Assembly (NCBI GenBank): GCA_016713305.1
Contig: JADJPK010000022.1
Coordinates: forward strand, 1-64,000
DNA from: Betaproteobacteria bacterium
Lineage (GTDB): Bacteria > Pseudomonadota > Gammaproteobacteria > Burkholderiales > Ga0077523
Direction of reading: 5' to 3'
Length of the DNA: 64,000 nt
Of this stretch, positions 1 to 9,304 are shown piece by piece. Position numbers and translations under genes: made by a program. Within the stretch, counting starts at the first letter, position 1. Every line of letters starts with the position of its first letter. Under the pieces are notes generated by a model. It was given only the letters and a program-made list of their open reading frames with translations. It was not told where the DNA came from and ran no database searches.

Positions 1-2
1 AC

Positions 3-413
3 TATTTCGGCAGGACGTCGGATGCGGTCATGGGGTGCGAGGGTGGGGACGGGGCGAAGGAACTGGTGCTGCCGGCCGCCAGGGACGGGCACTTCTACCT
101 CGACGGCGAGGTGAATGGAGCCCGGGTGCGGTTTCTCGTGGATACCGGGGCGAGCTACGTCACGATCAACGACTCGGCGGCGCAGGCGGCGGGAATCCCG
201 GGCGGCACGCCCGCCTCGTTCGAGACGGCGGCAGGCCGGGTGACGGGTCATATCGCCCGGGGGCAGCGTCTGAAGCTCGCCTGTCTGGAAGTCTCCGATG
301 TGAGCGTCGCCGTCAACCCGGCCCTGGGGCCGGTGGCCCTGCTCGGGCAGAACGTGCTGCGCCGCTTCGAGGTCGTCCAGACGCGGCAGCAACTCACGCT
401 GAGGATCCGCTGA
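3..413 (+). CDS. Retropepsin-like aspartic protease, clan AA (5' end outside window)
   Basis: The frame is open from the left edge. An ATG at 30 is possible, but the gene probably starts further left, because members of this family usually carry an N-terminal signal or membrane anchor that is missing here. The single catalytic motif FLVDTGAS lies just inside the domain and a second conserved stretch, LLGQNVLRRFEV, near the end. One DTG per chain means the active protease would be a homodimer, as in retropepsins. It matches the TIGR02281-type 'clan AA aspartic protease' of proteobacteria, whose physiological substrates are unknown. It ends 62 bases before the stop of the convergent acyl-CoA synthetase. 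Confidence 0.8.
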   Translation, partial: YFGRTSDAVMGCEGGDGAKELVLPAARDGHFYLDGEVNGARVRFLVDTGASYVTINDSAAQAAGIPGGTPASFETAAGRVTGHIARGQRLKLACLEVSDVSVAVNPALGPVALLGQNVLRRFEVVQTRQQLTLRIR

Positions 414-475
414 CACGGCGGAGCCGGCACGGTCCGCTTCTCCTCGCTGCCGGAAAGATTGTCCCGGCCGGAATG

Positions 476-2554
476 TCAGGTCCTTTCGAAGACCACCGCG
501 TCCAGCGCCCGGCAACCTTCGCCCGCGGCGCCCACGGCGACAGGATTCACGTCCAGGCTTTCGATTCTCGAGTCCGGCGCCGTCATCAGGTTTCCGACCG
601 CGACGACCGCCCGGCAGTACGCCTCCACATCCAGGGCCGGATCGCCCCTTACACCGGCAAGCAGCGGCGCCACACGCAGACGGGACAATGCCTTCCGGAC
701 GTCGTCGGAATCGAACGGCGGCAGCAGGAGCGTGGAATCCGGCATCGCTTCGACGTACTTCCCGCCGTCCCCGATCACGATCACGGGACCGAAGACGGGG
801 TCGACGTGCGCACCCACCACCAGTTCGCGCCGCGCCTTTTCCATGGCCGCCACGATCACGCCGTCGAATGCCGCCCCTTGCGACTGGAGCGTCCGCTGCA
901 TCCGATCGAACGCGCTGCGCACCTCATCCTTGTTCACGAGGCTCAGCGCCACGAGCCCGAGTTCCGACTTGTGGGCCACATCGCGCGAGCAGCCCTTGAC
1001 GACGACGGAACCGCCCATCGACTCGAATGCCGCGACGGCTTCCTCCGCCGTCCGGCAAAGGCGGTGCGTCATGACCGGAACGCCGGCGCGCTGCAGCAGG
1101 GCCAGACTGTCCGCCTCGTTCAGCATTCTCGAGGCACCGGCCTCGCGGCGCCCGACGGGCCGCGTCGGCTTCGCGTCGCGCATCCGTTCGTGGTGACCCA
1201 CGAATTGCGCCAGCGCCGCCACCGCTTCCGCCTCGGTCTGGAATACGGGAACGCCGCGCGCCTTGAACGGTGCTGCGACCTCGTCCTGCGTGATCGCAGC
1301 GATGGTGGGCTTGCCGGTCGCCTCGGCGAATGTCGCGGTGTCGCGGGCGAAGGCCTCCACGTCGTAGGCGGCGCCAGCGACAGGAATGCCGATGACGAAG
1401 GCGTCCGCGGCAGGGTCGCGTGCGACGACCGGCAGGATGGCGCCGAACAGGCCGCTGTTGGTGAGCAGCGCCGCCGTGATGTCGATCGGATTGGTGCTGG
1501 TGGCGAAGGTGGGGAGGATCGAGGCCAGCTCGGCCTTGGTCTGCGTCGCGAGCTGGGCGATGGGCATGGAGGCCCGCGTGGCCGCGTCGGCCGCCATCAC
1601 GCACACGGCGCCCGAGTTGCTGATGGCGACCAGCCGGCGTCCCGCCGGCTTCCATCCCTTCAGATACAGATCGGTGGCGTGGGAGAGCTCGCGCAGATCG
1701 TTCGCCCGCCAGATGCCGTGGCGCTCGAGAAACGCATCGACCACCCGATCCTCGTTGGCCAGTGCCCCGGTGTGCGATTTCGCGGCCTGCTGGCCGGCGC
1801 TCGTGCGTCCGGACTTGAGCGCCACGATAGGCACGCCGCGCTCACGGGCGATCCGCGCCGCTTCGGCGAGCGGGGCCGCGTCGGGGATGCTCTCCAGGTA
1901 CATGAGGATGAGGCGCATCTCCGGATCGCGGGCCATTTCCGCGGCCAGCTCCGCCACCGTCACGTCGCAGTCGTTCCCCGTGGCGTTCGCGTAACGCACG
2001 CCGATGCCCTTCCGGCGCAGCATGCAATAAGGCACGACACTCATCGCACCGCTCTGGCTCACCACGCCGACGGGGCCGTCCAGGGGCGGAATCTCGAGGA
2101 ACATGGACGAGAACGACAGGACGGCGCCGTTGCCGAAATTCGCCAGGCCTTGCGAGTTGGGTCCGACCACCCGCATTCCCGCGGCCCGCGCGGTCTCGCG
2201 CATCTTCTGCTCACCCAGCCGCCCTTCCTCGCTGGAGGTCTCCCCGAAGCCGGAGGTCATCACGACGCAGAGCTTGACCCCCGCCGCCGCGCAAGTGGCC
2301 ACGGCCTCCACTGCCGCATTGCCGGGGACCGCGATGATGGCGGCGTCGGGCGCCTCGGGCAGTGCGTCCAGCGATGCGAAGGTCGGAAAACCCTGTGTCT
2401 CGGTCCGCTTCGGATTGATGCCGTACACCCGGCCGCGGTACCCGTGCTTGCCCAGATAGTAGAGCGGGCGTCCGCCGATCTTGTCGGGGTTCTCGGAGGC
2501 GCCGATGACGACGATGGATTCGGGGGCGACGGCGGCGCGGAGGGGCGTGCTCAT
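476..2554 (-). CDS. Acetate/acyl-CoA synthetase, NDP-forming (ACD-like, fused alpha-beta)
   Basis: A 692-residue protein starting at ATG 2554 (MSTPLRAAV). An upstream alternative at 2626 adds residues unlike the family. The order is CoA-binding domain (IVVIGASENPDKIGGRPL), succinyl-CoA-ligase-like domains with the phospho-histidine motif KSHTGALA, then an ATP-grasp domain (VVVKGCSRDVAHKSELGLV). This is the layout of ADP-forming acyl-CoA synthetases, which interconvert acyl-CoA + ADP + Pi with acid + CoA + ATP, and of related protein-acetyltransferase-like proteins. The ATP-grasp part is complete and no GNAT domain is attached, which favours the synthetase. It lies downstream of a DUF35/thiolase pair on the same strand. 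The acyl substrate cannot be read from the sequence. Confidence 0.85.
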   Translation of the reverse strand: MSTPLRAAVAPESIVVIGASENPDKIGGRPLYYLGKHGYRGRVYGINPKRTETQGFPTFASLDALPEAPDAAIIAVPGNAAVEAVATCAAAGVKLCVVMTSGFGETSSEEGRLGEQKMRETARAAGMRVVGPNSQGLANFGNGAVLSFSSMFLEIPPLDGPVGVVSQSGAMSVVPYCMLRRKGIGVRYANATGNDCDVTVAELAAEMARDPEMRLILMYLESIPDAAPLAEAARIARERGVPIVALKSGRTSAGQQAAKSHTGALANEDRVVDAFLERHGIWRANDLRELSHATDLYLKGWKPAGRRLVAISNSGAVCVMAADAATRASMPIAQLATQTKAELASILPTFATSTNPIDITAALLTNSGLFGAILPVVARDPAADAFVIGIPVAGAAYDVEAFARDTATFAEATGKPTIAAITQDEVAAPFKARGVPVFQTEAEAVAALAQFVGHHERMRDAKPTRPVGRREAGASRMLNEADSLALLQRAGVPVMTHRLCRTAEEAVAAFESMGGSVVVKGCSRDVAHKSELGLVALSLVNKDEVRSAFDRMQRTLQSQGAAFDGVIVAAMEKARRELVVGAHVDPVFGPVIVIGDGGKYVEAMPDSTLLLPPFDSDDVRKALSRLRVAPLLAGVRGDPALDVEAYCRAVVAVGNLMTAPDSRIESLDVNPVAVGAAGEGCRALDAVVFERT

Positions 2555-2725
2555 GAGTGCGATACGGGCGGGCGATTGAACGAACCCCGGAGAGTAGCGG
2601 CATTCACCGGTGTTGCGAAGCTGCACCGGGCTGGCGCTGCCCGAGGTGCCGCCGCCTGGCCGGAGGCCGGGAAAACGCCGGCGGACCTGCGTATTGCGGG
2701 CACCCGGTTCCTGCTCTCCCCCCGG

Positions 2726-3085
2726 TCACTCCTTGCAGAAGGAAGGGATCCGCCGGTCGCCAAAGGTCACGTATTCCGCGCGGACGCGATCGCCGATCCG
2801 CGCATCGTCCCGCACGTGCGCCGCGACGCGCACGCCCTCGTCGAGATCCACGAGGCCTATGCTGTAGGGCGCATGGACCCGCAAGGCTTCGCTTGGCGCA
2901 CGGAACACGCGGGTAAGCGCATGCAGCACACCCGTTCCGGTCGATTGCAGTCGCGGCGGCGAGGATTCGCCGCACGACGGACAGAACTCCCGCCGGAAGT
3001 ACCACACATGAGCGCAGTGGCCGCATCGCTGGTAGGTGATGCCGTCGCCGCCCTCTGTCCAGTCGAGCAGGGTGGGTGCGTTCAT
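2726..3085 (-). CDS. DUF35 / OB-fold zinc-ribbon acyl-CoA-associated protein
   Basis: A 119-residue protein starting at ATG 3085, which overlaps the thiolase stop by four bases (ATGA), so translation is probably coupled. The N-terminal zinc ribbon has two CxxC pairs (CGHC and CPSC), followed by a small OB-fold (GTGVLHALTRVFR...YSIGLVDLDEGVRVAAHV). Proteins of this family form obligate complexes with SCP2/Ltp2-type thiolases or aldolases, for example in steroid side-chain degradation and in the BbsA/BbsB pair of toluene degradation. The overlap with a thiolase-like gene fits that role. It is not an enzyme on its own as far as known. Confidence 0.85.
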   Translation of the reverse strand: MNAPTLLDWTEGGDGITYQRCGHCAHVWYFRREFCPSCGESSPPRLQSTGTGVLHALTRVFRAPSEALRVHAPYSIGLVDLDEGVRVAAHVRDDARIGDRVRAEYVTFGDRRIPSFCKE

Positions 3086-4218
3086 GCCGGTCTCTCCAGG
3101 ACGAGGCTCACGTGGGACGACAGTACGCCGCCGTCTCCGTGCAACAGTGCGAGGTGCCGTTCGCCGGCCTGCCGGGCGCCGGCCCGGCCAGTCATCTGCA
3201 AGTGGGCTTCGACGAGGTGGGCCATCGCTCCGCCCACGCCGCAATGGCCGTAGGAAAGCAGGCCGCCGTGGGTGTTGAGCGGCGTCGGGCCGGAGCGAGA
3301 GAAATGTCCTTCGCGAGCCAGCCGCCCGGCGGCCCCCCGCGGTGCAAGCCCGATCTCTTCCAGAAGAATGGTGATGGTGATGGTGAAACTGTCGTAGATG
3401 GCGGCGTAGTCGACATCCGCGAGGCGTCGCTTCGCGGAATCGAGTGCGGCTCGCGTGGAGGCAGCCGCCCCGAACTGCGTCAGACTGGGCGCGGCACTCA
3501 CATGCTGGTGGGTGTGGGCCTGTGCCGTTCCGAGCACGCGCACCGAATGCGGCGAGGTGGCATCGCGGCTGACCACGAACGCCGCGCCGCCATCCGAGAC
3601 GGGACAGCAGTCGAGCAGCTTGAGGGGTGAGGCCACCGCCTTGGAGGCCAGAACGTCGGCTTCGGTGATGGGTTCCCGGAACTGTGCGCCGGGGTGGAGG
3701 CAGGCGTGCGATCGCATCAGCACGGCCAGCGCGGCGAAGTCCTGTTCCGTCGTCCCGAAATCGTGCATGTACCGGGAGGCGACGAGTCCGTAATAGGCAG
3801 GGATGGTGGCGCCGAGGGGCACCTCGTAGACCGGATGGCCCACCTGGGCCAGCGTCTGCACGGCGCTGTCCCGGCTCTGGCCCGTGAGCCGGTTCTCGCC
3901 CGCGACCACCAGCACGTTGCGGGCGAGACCGGACTCGACCACGTGGTGCGCCAGCATCGCCATCGCGAAGCCGGTGGCGCCTCCGAGCTGTATGGCGTGC
4001 CCGTACGAGGGGACGATGCCGAAGTGCTCCGCGAACAGCGTCGACAGCATGAGATGCGGGAACGTTGTCGAGTATCCGGTCAGCAGGCCGTCGATCTGCC
4101 CGCGCTCCAGATGAGCATCCAGCAGTGCCGACGAGGCGGCGTCGCTCATGAGATCGAGCGTGCTTCGGCCCGGATGCTTGCCGAAAGGTGTGAGCCCAAT
4201 GCCTGTGATCCAGCTCAA
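3082..4218 (-). CDS. Thiolase-like protein (SCP2/Ltp2 type), catalytic Cys apparently absent
   Basis: About 378 residues from a TTG at 4218 (LSWITGIGLTPFG), preceded by GAGG eight bases upstream. A GTG at 4344 is an alternative, but the extra N-terminus is not family-like. Thiolase landmarks are present: the IQLGGATGF segment at residues 76-84 where the nucleophilic Cys normally sits, a CCPVSDGGAAFVV segment, and NTHGGLLSYGHCGVGG near the C-terminus. At the nucleophile position I read Gly, so ordinary Claisen thiolysis is doubtful. DUF35-paired members such as Ltp2 act as retro-aldolases. The partner gene follows with a 4-base overlap. The substrate is unknown. Confidence 0.8.
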   Translation of the reverse strand: MSWITGIGLTPFGKHPGRSTLDLMSDAASSALLDAHLERGQIDGLLTGYSTTFPHLMLSTLFAEHFGIVPSYGHAIQLGGATGFAMAMLAHHVVESGLARNVLVVAGENRLTGQSRDSAVQTLAQVGHPVYEVPLGATIPAYYGLVASRYMHDFGTTEQDFAALAVLMRSHACLHPGAQFREPITEADVLASKAVASPLKLLDCCPVSDGGAAFVVSRDATSPHSVRVLGTAQAHTHQHVSAAPSLTQFGAAASTRAALDSAKRRLADVDYAAIYDSFTITITILLEEIGLAPRGAAGRLAREGHFSRSGPTPLNTHGGLLSYGHCGVGGAMAHLVEAHLQMTGRAGARQAGERHLALLHGDGGVLSSHVSLVLERPA

Positions 4219-4459
4219 GTCGAGATCCTCGAGGTCGTAACGGTTGGCTGCGGAACAGATCGAGTTTACTTGCTGCGGAAGTCTCCGTCTGTGCCCATGG
4301 TCACAGAGCGTCGGGTTCCGTTTCGCGACCATGCGGTCGAACACGGCGCAGGCTGCGCGGGACCTCTCCGGCAGCCCTTGCTGCGTTGATGTGAGTCAAT
4401 GTCGCTGGCGGCCGCCTGCGGCAAGGTGCGAATCCGATCAGACGAAAGCCGAGGTGAGC

Positions 4460-6182
4460 ATGCGCGAAACAGTTTCTCTTGCCCTGGTCGGCAGCGGAGG
4501 AGCAGGGGTCATGACCATTGGCGCCATGCTCCTGGACGCGGCAGCACGGCAAGGGTACTACGGTCTCTTCAGCCGATTGTCCGGGCCGCAGGTGCGTGGC
4601 GGAGAGGCGGCTGCCTTGTTGAGGCTCGGTGTGGCGCCGATCGGCGGGCCGCCGGACCACTACGACCTCCTGGTGGCCATCGACTGGGGACACGTCGAAC
4701 GCTTCGCGGCCGAGATTCCCATGCAGGCGGGCAGTCTCATTGTCGGTGACCCGAAGATGGGCGAGGCGCCGGAAGCGATGACGCGCTCCGGCGCCTCGCG
4801 CGTCGCCATGCCGTTCGCCGAAATCGCGGGAACGATACCCGGGGGCAGGCCGAACATGGTGGCCCTGGGGAGCGTGGCTGCGATGCTGGGTCTCGACGTG
4901 GACATCGTGCAAGGCGTTCTGGCCGCCCGCATAGGTTCGAAGGGCGGCGCGGCCGTGGAAAGCAGCACGGCGGCCATGCTTGCCGGGCATGCGCTGCCCT
5001 TGCCGGAGGGAGACGGCCTGGTGCTCGGTGCGGCGAATGCCTCGAGCGTCAACCGCTGGATCGTCAGTGGCAACGAGGCATCCGCGCTGGGCCAGCTCCG
5101 CGGAGGGTGTGCGATTCGTGGCCGGCTATCCGATCACGCCCGCCACGGAGGTCGTGGAATGGCTGGCCCCGGTCTTGCCCAAGCTGGGGGGCACCATGGT
5201 CCAGGCCGAAGACGAACTGTCCGCGATCGGCATGACGCTTGGAGCATCCTTCGGGGGAACGCCCTCCATGACGGTGACGTCCGGTCCGGGTCTGTCGCTG
5301 ATGATCGAGACGCTGGGCCTGGCAACCGCGGCGGAAATTCCGGCGGTGGTGATCGACGTGATGCGGGGCGGCCCTTCCACGGGTATCCCCACGAAGAGCG
5401 AGCAGTCCGATCTCGATCTTGCCGTCCATGGGGCGCACGGCGATGCGCCCAGGGTCGTGCTGGCGCCCCTGTCTGTTGGCGACTGCCTGCCCACGGTGCA
5501 GTGGGCGGTGGAACTGGCCGAGGCGCTGCAGGTGCCCGTCATCGTCCTGTCCGACCAGTCGATCGGCCAGACCCGCAGCATCATCGACGCCCCTCCGACC
5601 CGGGACTCTGCGCCCACCCGCAGCATTGCCAGCGGATTGAAGCCCGGCGGATACAAGCGCTACGCACTGACCGATTCCGGCGTCTCCCCGATGGCGATTC
5701 CGGGCGAGCCGCATGGGCAGTGGATCGGGGAAGGCCTCACGCACAGCGAGGCGGGAACGCCTTCTTCTGCCGCCAGGGACCACCTCGCCCAGATGGAGAA
5801 GCGGCTGCGCAAGCTGCACGCGCACGAGTTCGGCGACCATTGGGCGGACATTTCCGGTGAGGGCGAATGGGCGGTCATCACCTGGGGATCGACAGCGGGA
5901 GCGATGACCGAAGCCCTGGGTCGTCTGGGTGCCGATGGCAGCAGGTTCCGGCACATCGCGCTGCGGCTGTTGTCGCCGATCCCCATGCTGCGCATGGAGA
6001 CGGCATTGCAGGGAGTGCAGCGAATCCTGGTGGTGGAACTGAATCAAGGCGGACAACTCGCCCGCCAGCTGCGTGGTTCGGACGTCACGCGGATTGCGGT
6101 GGAGAGCCACGCGCGTCCGGGACCGCTGCCTCTGCGTCCTCGCGAGCTCGCGGATGTCCTGACGAAATGGAGTGCGACGTGA
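4460..6182 (+). CDS. korA: 2-oxoacid:acceptor oxidoreductase, fused gamma-alpha subunit (frameshifted)
   Basis: ATG 4460 follows GAGGTG. The first part (4460 to about 5105) is the gamma domain (LVGSGGAGVMTIGAMLLDAA). It then breaks frame at the GGAGGG run 5102-5107. Removing one G restores LRGGVRFVAGYPITPATE, exactly what the alpha (pyrimidine-binding) domain needs, and the frame stays open to 6182. The restored protein, about 573 residues, has the usual length of gamma-alpha fused KorA, which oxidatively decarboxylates 2-oxoacids to acyl-CoA with ferredoxin as acceptor. The korB start overlaps the stop. The indel may be a sequencing error, because both halves are otherwise well conserved. 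Confidence 0.85.
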
Positions 6183-7009
6183 ACGAACCCGTGACCAAGG
6201 CTTTTCTGGCGAAGGACTTCAAGTCGGATGTCAAACCCATCTGGTGTCCGGGCTGCGGCGACTTCGGGGTCGTGGCCGCGCTCGAGCGGGCATTCGTGCA
6301 CCTCGGCCGCCCGCCGGAGCAGATCGCGGTCGTGTCCGGCATCGGGTGTTCCTCCCGGCTTCCCGCCTATACGGCTGCGTACGGCTTCCACGGTGTGCAC
6401 GGCCGGGCCCTTCCCTTCGCCATCGGGTTGAAGACATCACGACCTGATCTCGAAGTGATCGCGGTGGGCGGCGACGGCGATGGCTATTCCATCGGAGGCA
6501 ACCATTTTCTCCACGCCTGCCGCCGCAACGTGGACCTTCTGTATATCGTGATGGACAACCACGTATATGGCATGACGAAGGGGCAGCCATCACCCACCAC
6601 GGAGCCGGACTGGGTGACCGACATCGCCCCCGAGGGAAGCGGCCTGCATCCCATCAATCCGCTCGCTCTTGCCGTGGCGGCAGGGGCGACTTACATCGGC
6701 CGCGGTTTCGCGGGCGACCCCAATGGTCTTGCCAAGCTCATTGTGGATGGCATCGCCTGGCCGGGCTTCTCGTTCATCGAGGTGCTCAGTCCCTGTCTCA
6801 CCTTCCGTCCCGAGCAGAAGGAATGGAAACGTCTCGTGCACCCCGCGGGAGAGGGACCCTTCGAGGACCGGGCTCGCGCCGCGGCGGCGTTGCTTTCCGA
6901 CGACGGATTCGGGCTCGGCCTGTTCTTCCGAGGGGAGCCGCTGGTCACGCCTGCCAGACCGGCCGCCACCACCACGCTGGACGAAATCGAGAGGAGATTC
7001 GCCCTGTGA
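6179..7009 (+). CDS. korB: 2-oxoacid:acceptor oxidoreductase beta subunit (TPP-binding)
   Basis: A 276-residue protein. GTG 6179 is preferred because GGAG sits six bases upstream and it overlaps the korA stop (GTGA). An in-frame ATG at 6167 lacks a good ribosome site. Visible are WCPGCGDFG near the N-terminus and the thiamine-pyrophosphate motif GGDGDGYSIGGNHF followed by MDNHVYGMTKGQ, both typical of KorB. Together with KorA it forms the enzyme that converts a 2-oxoacid plus CoA to acyl-CoA and CO2 while reducing ferredoxin. No separate ferredoxin gene is seen nearby. The specific 2-oxoacid cannot be told from the sequence. Confidence 0.92.
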   Translation: MNEPVTKAFLAKDFKSDVKPIWCPGCGDFGVVAALERAFVHLGRPPEQIAVVSGIGCSSRLPAYTAAYGFHGVHGRALPFAIGLKTSRPDLEVIAVGGDGDGYSIGGNHFLHACRRNVDLLYIVMDNHVYGMTKGQPSPTTEPDWVTDIAPEGSGLHPINPLALAVAAGATYIGRGFAGDPNGLAKLIVDGIAWPGFSFIEVLSPCLTFRPEQKEWKRLVHPAGEGPFEDRARAAAALLSDDGFGLGLFFRGEPLVTPARPAATTTLDEIERRFAL

Positions 7010-7521
7010 GCAAGACCATCGACTCCCTCGAAGTCTTCTACGCCCATGCGCTTGCAATCGAAACGGAGGCGGCGGAAAGGTACTCGCAGCTCGCCGATGT
7101 GATGGATGCCCACAACAATCGCGACGTCGCGGACCTGTTTCGCTGGCTGTGCTCCCTTGAATCGCAGCACGCCGGCGAGATTGCACGGCGGTCGCAGACC
7201 TTGCAGCTGCCGAGCATCCCGGCCTGGGAATATCGCTGGCAGGACGCCGAATCCCCCGAGAGCGTGCCGCACGAGGATACGCACTACAGGATGACCGCGT
7301 ACCAGGCGCTCAGGATGGCCCTGGCGGGCGAGCAGGGGGCAGTCCGCTTCTTCGAGCATGTCGCAGGCACCTCCCCAGTGGCGGAAGTGCGCTCTCTCGC
7401 GGCCACGTACGCGGCGGAAGAACAGGAACATGTCGGACACGTCCTGGCGGCGCTTTCGCGCCATCTGCCGCCGTCCGATGACTGGGACGAAGACCTCGAT
7501 CCGCCGGTGTCCGTGGAATAG
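7006..7521 (+). CDS. Ferritin-like / rubrerythrin-domain diiron protein
   Basis: A 171-residue protein from GTG 7006, overlapping the korB stop (GTGA), with AGGAG about ten bases upstream. Four-helix diiron ligands are visible as ETEAAERY, SLESQHAGE, AGEQGAVRFFEH and AEEQEHVGH: two ExxH pairs plus two further Glu. There is no C-terminal rubredoxin domain, so it is not a classical rubrerythrin. The overlap with korB implies co-translation. A role in protecting the oxygen-sensitive oxidoreductase, or in electron or iron handling for it, is inference. It converges on dtd with only nine bases between the stops. Confidence 0.8.
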   Translation: MSKTIDSLEVFYAHALAIETEAAERYSQLADVMDAHNNRDVADLFRWLCSLESQHAGEIARRSQTLQLPSIPAWEYRWQDAESPESVPHEDTHYRMTAYQALRMALAGEQGAVRFFEHVAGTSPVAEVRSLAATYAAEEQEHVGHVLAALSRHLPPSDDWDEDLDPPVSVE

Positions 7522-7530
7522 CCGCTCGGA

Positions 7531-7980
7531 TCAGCCCCGCCGCCCGACCGACAGCCAGAACGTGACGGGACCGTCGTTCACGAGGGCGACCTTCATGTCC
7601 GCGCCGAAGATACCTGCGCCGGTGGAAGGAAGACGGGTTCTCGCGTAGCCAAGCGCGTGATCGAACATTCGACGGCCCAGATCGGGAGGTGCGGCACCCG
7701 AGAAACCCGGCCGGTTGCCTGAGCGCGTGTCGGCGGCGAGAGTGAATTGGGGGACGAGCAACAGGCCTCCTCGCATCTGCATCAGGCTGAGATTCATCTT
7801 GCCCGCATCGTCCGCGAAAACCCTGTACGACAGGATCCGCTCCACGAGACGTTCGGCCTCCTTTTCCGTATCCTCGGGTTCCGCACAGAGGAGCGTCAGA
7901 AGACCCTGGCCGATTTCTCCGGTCACGTTTCCCTGGACCGTGACGCGCGCCTCGGCCACTCGCTGCAACAGCGCAATCAT
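7531..7980 (-). CDS. dtd: D-aminoacyl-tRNA deacylase
   Basis: A 149-residue protein from ATG 7980, the family's usual length. It hydrolyses D-aminoacyl-tRNAs, mainly D-Tyr-tRNA, in the cytoplasm. The start MIALLQRVAEARVTV, the first active-site segment (VPQFTLAADTRSG) and the second (NDGPVTFWLS) match DTD1. The first motif reads PQFT where SQFT is more common in the family. It is a single gene, divergent from msrA with 233 bases between. Confidence 0.95.
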   Translation of the reverse strand: MIALLQRVAEARVTVQGNVTGEIGQGLLTLLCAEPEDTEKEAERLVERILSYRVFADDAGKMNLSLMQMRGGLLLVPQFTLAADTRSGNRPGFSGAAPPDLGRRMFDHALGYARTRLPSTGAGIFGADMKVALVNDGPVTFWLSVGRRG

Positions 7981-8213
7981 CACGGTCCTCCCGTCGTGAA
8001 CCGGAGCGGCATCGGGCACGGGTGCGGGTGACCGCAGGCACCGAGACGCGATGGCGAAATGGGCGCCGGAACTCCGCCTTCGCAGCGGAGAGGCTGGAAC
8101 TTGTGCGGCATGCGCGCCCTCAGAACGGCAATCCCTGCCCGCCGCGGCAATCCGGAGCCACACGCGGACGGAAAACGGTTACGTTGTCTTGCCTGCAACC
8201 CTGGAGATCGATC

Positions 8214-8780
8214 ATGCAGTCCATCACACCCAGCGAATCGCGCCGTACCGAGATCGCCACCCTGGCGGGGGGCTGCTTCTGGTGCCTGGAAGCCGTCTTC
8301 CTGGATCTGGAAGGCGTCCTGTCGGTGCAATCGGGTTATGCAGGGGGGCATGTGGCACACCCGACCTACCGGGACGTGTGCGATGGCGAGACGGGTCACG
8401 CCGAAGTGGTGAGGATCGAGTTCGACCCTGCGCAAGTGAGCTATCGCGATCTCCTCGAGGTCTTCTTCACCATCCACGATCCCACCACGCCGGACCGGCA
8501 GGGCAATGACGTCGGGACGCAGTACCGATCGGCCATCCATTTCCACTCGGCCGCACAGGAGCGCACGGCTCGTGACCTGGTCGCGGAACTGGAGAAGGAT
8601 CGGGTGTTTCCATCCCGTATCGTCACCGAGATCGTGCCGGCGCCGGAGTTCTATCCGGCAGAGGACTACCACGACGACTACTTCGCGCGGAATTCGCAGC
8701 AGCCCTACTGCCAGTTCGTCGTCGCCCCGAAACTGGCAAAGTTCCGGGCGAAGTTCGCGGCCCGATCCCGCCGCCGCTGA
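8214..8780 (+). CDS. msrA: Peptide-methionine (S)-S-oxide reductase MsrA
   Basis: A 188-residue protein from ATG 8214, with GGAG upstream. The catalytic motif GGCFWCLEA is at residues 18-26, followed by GYAGGHVAHPTY and GDVGTQYRSAIH-type segments, all diagnostic of MsrA, which reduces methionine-S-sulfoxide in free and protein-bound form. The C-terminus is short and basic (KFAARSRRR), with no fused MsrB domain. Confidence 0.95.
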   Translation: MQSITPSESRRTEIATLAGGCFWCLEAVFLDLEGVLSVQSGYAGGHVAHPTYRDVCDGETGHAEVVRIEFDPAQVSYRDLLEVFFTIHDPTTPDRQGNDVGTQYRSAIHFHSAAQERTARDLVAELEKDRVFPSRIVTEIVPAPEFYPAEDYHDDYFARNSQQPYCQFVVAPKLAKFRAKFAARSRRR

Positions 8781-8830
8781 CGGTCCTCACGGCATCCCGA
8801 TCGGCATTGCGGGCTGCCGTCCACCGTTGT

Positions 8831-9304
8831 TCAGGAACGCTGGATCTCCCAGACGCCTCCCTGAGCCTGGCAGGCTGTCCCAAGAATGCGCTTTCCCTTG
8901 TACTGCAGCACAAAAGGCCGGCAGGGCAGGCCGCCGACGACCATGTCCCGCCCGGTCGTGAGTGCTGCACTGCCCTTGTCTGTCTTCCATCGGATCGTTC
9001 GGTGGTTCCGGGCCAGTTCCAGCGCATGGGCCGCGCATGCGCGGTCCGCATCGGGCAGATCCAGACCGGAAAGCACGGCCACCCCGGATCCTCCGGGTCC
9101 GGTCGCGGATGCCTCGGCCAGCGCGGCGGCTGCTGCGCTGCGGTCGCACGTGCCTCTGGTCACGCCGAAATCGTGCGACCAATGGCTGCCGGTGTAACCC
9201 ACGTAGCCCGCGACGGCGTCCTTGCCCGACGGCTCGGCATGTGAGGTCGTCGTGCATGACAGGATCAAGGAGAGGGCGACGATTCCCGTCAGGATCGATT
9301 TCAT
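8831..9304 (-). CDS. Secreted protein with 17-kDa-surface-antigen-like C-terminus
   Basis: A 157-residue protein. ATG 9304 opens a signal peptide (MKSILTGIVALSLILSC...SHA); the Cys in LILSC could serve as a lipobox but the context is weak. The C-terminal stretch CRPFVLQYKGKRILGTACQ...GVWEI follows the pattern CREF..G....GTACR..DGSW of the 17-kDa/Rickettsia-type surface antigen family. A central segment rich in Ala and Gly (SAAAAALAEASATGPGG) is low complexity. Envelope location is likely and the function is unknown. Confidence 0.6.
   Translation of the reverse strand: MKSILTGIVALSLILSCTTTSHAEPSGKDAVAGYVGYTGSHWSHDFGVTRGTCDRSAAAAALAEASATGPGGSGVAVLSGLDLPDADRACAAHALELARNHRTIRWKTDKGSAALTTGRDMVVGGLPCRPFVLQYKGKRILGTACQAQGGVWEIQRS

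Noticed and set aside
35..3253. Very long open frame on the plus strand, over 1,000 codons
   Set aside because: It lies antisense to the acyl-CoA synthetase and DUF35 genes. The predicted protein is Arg/His-rich and unlike any family, as expected from the opposite strand of GC-rich coding DNA.
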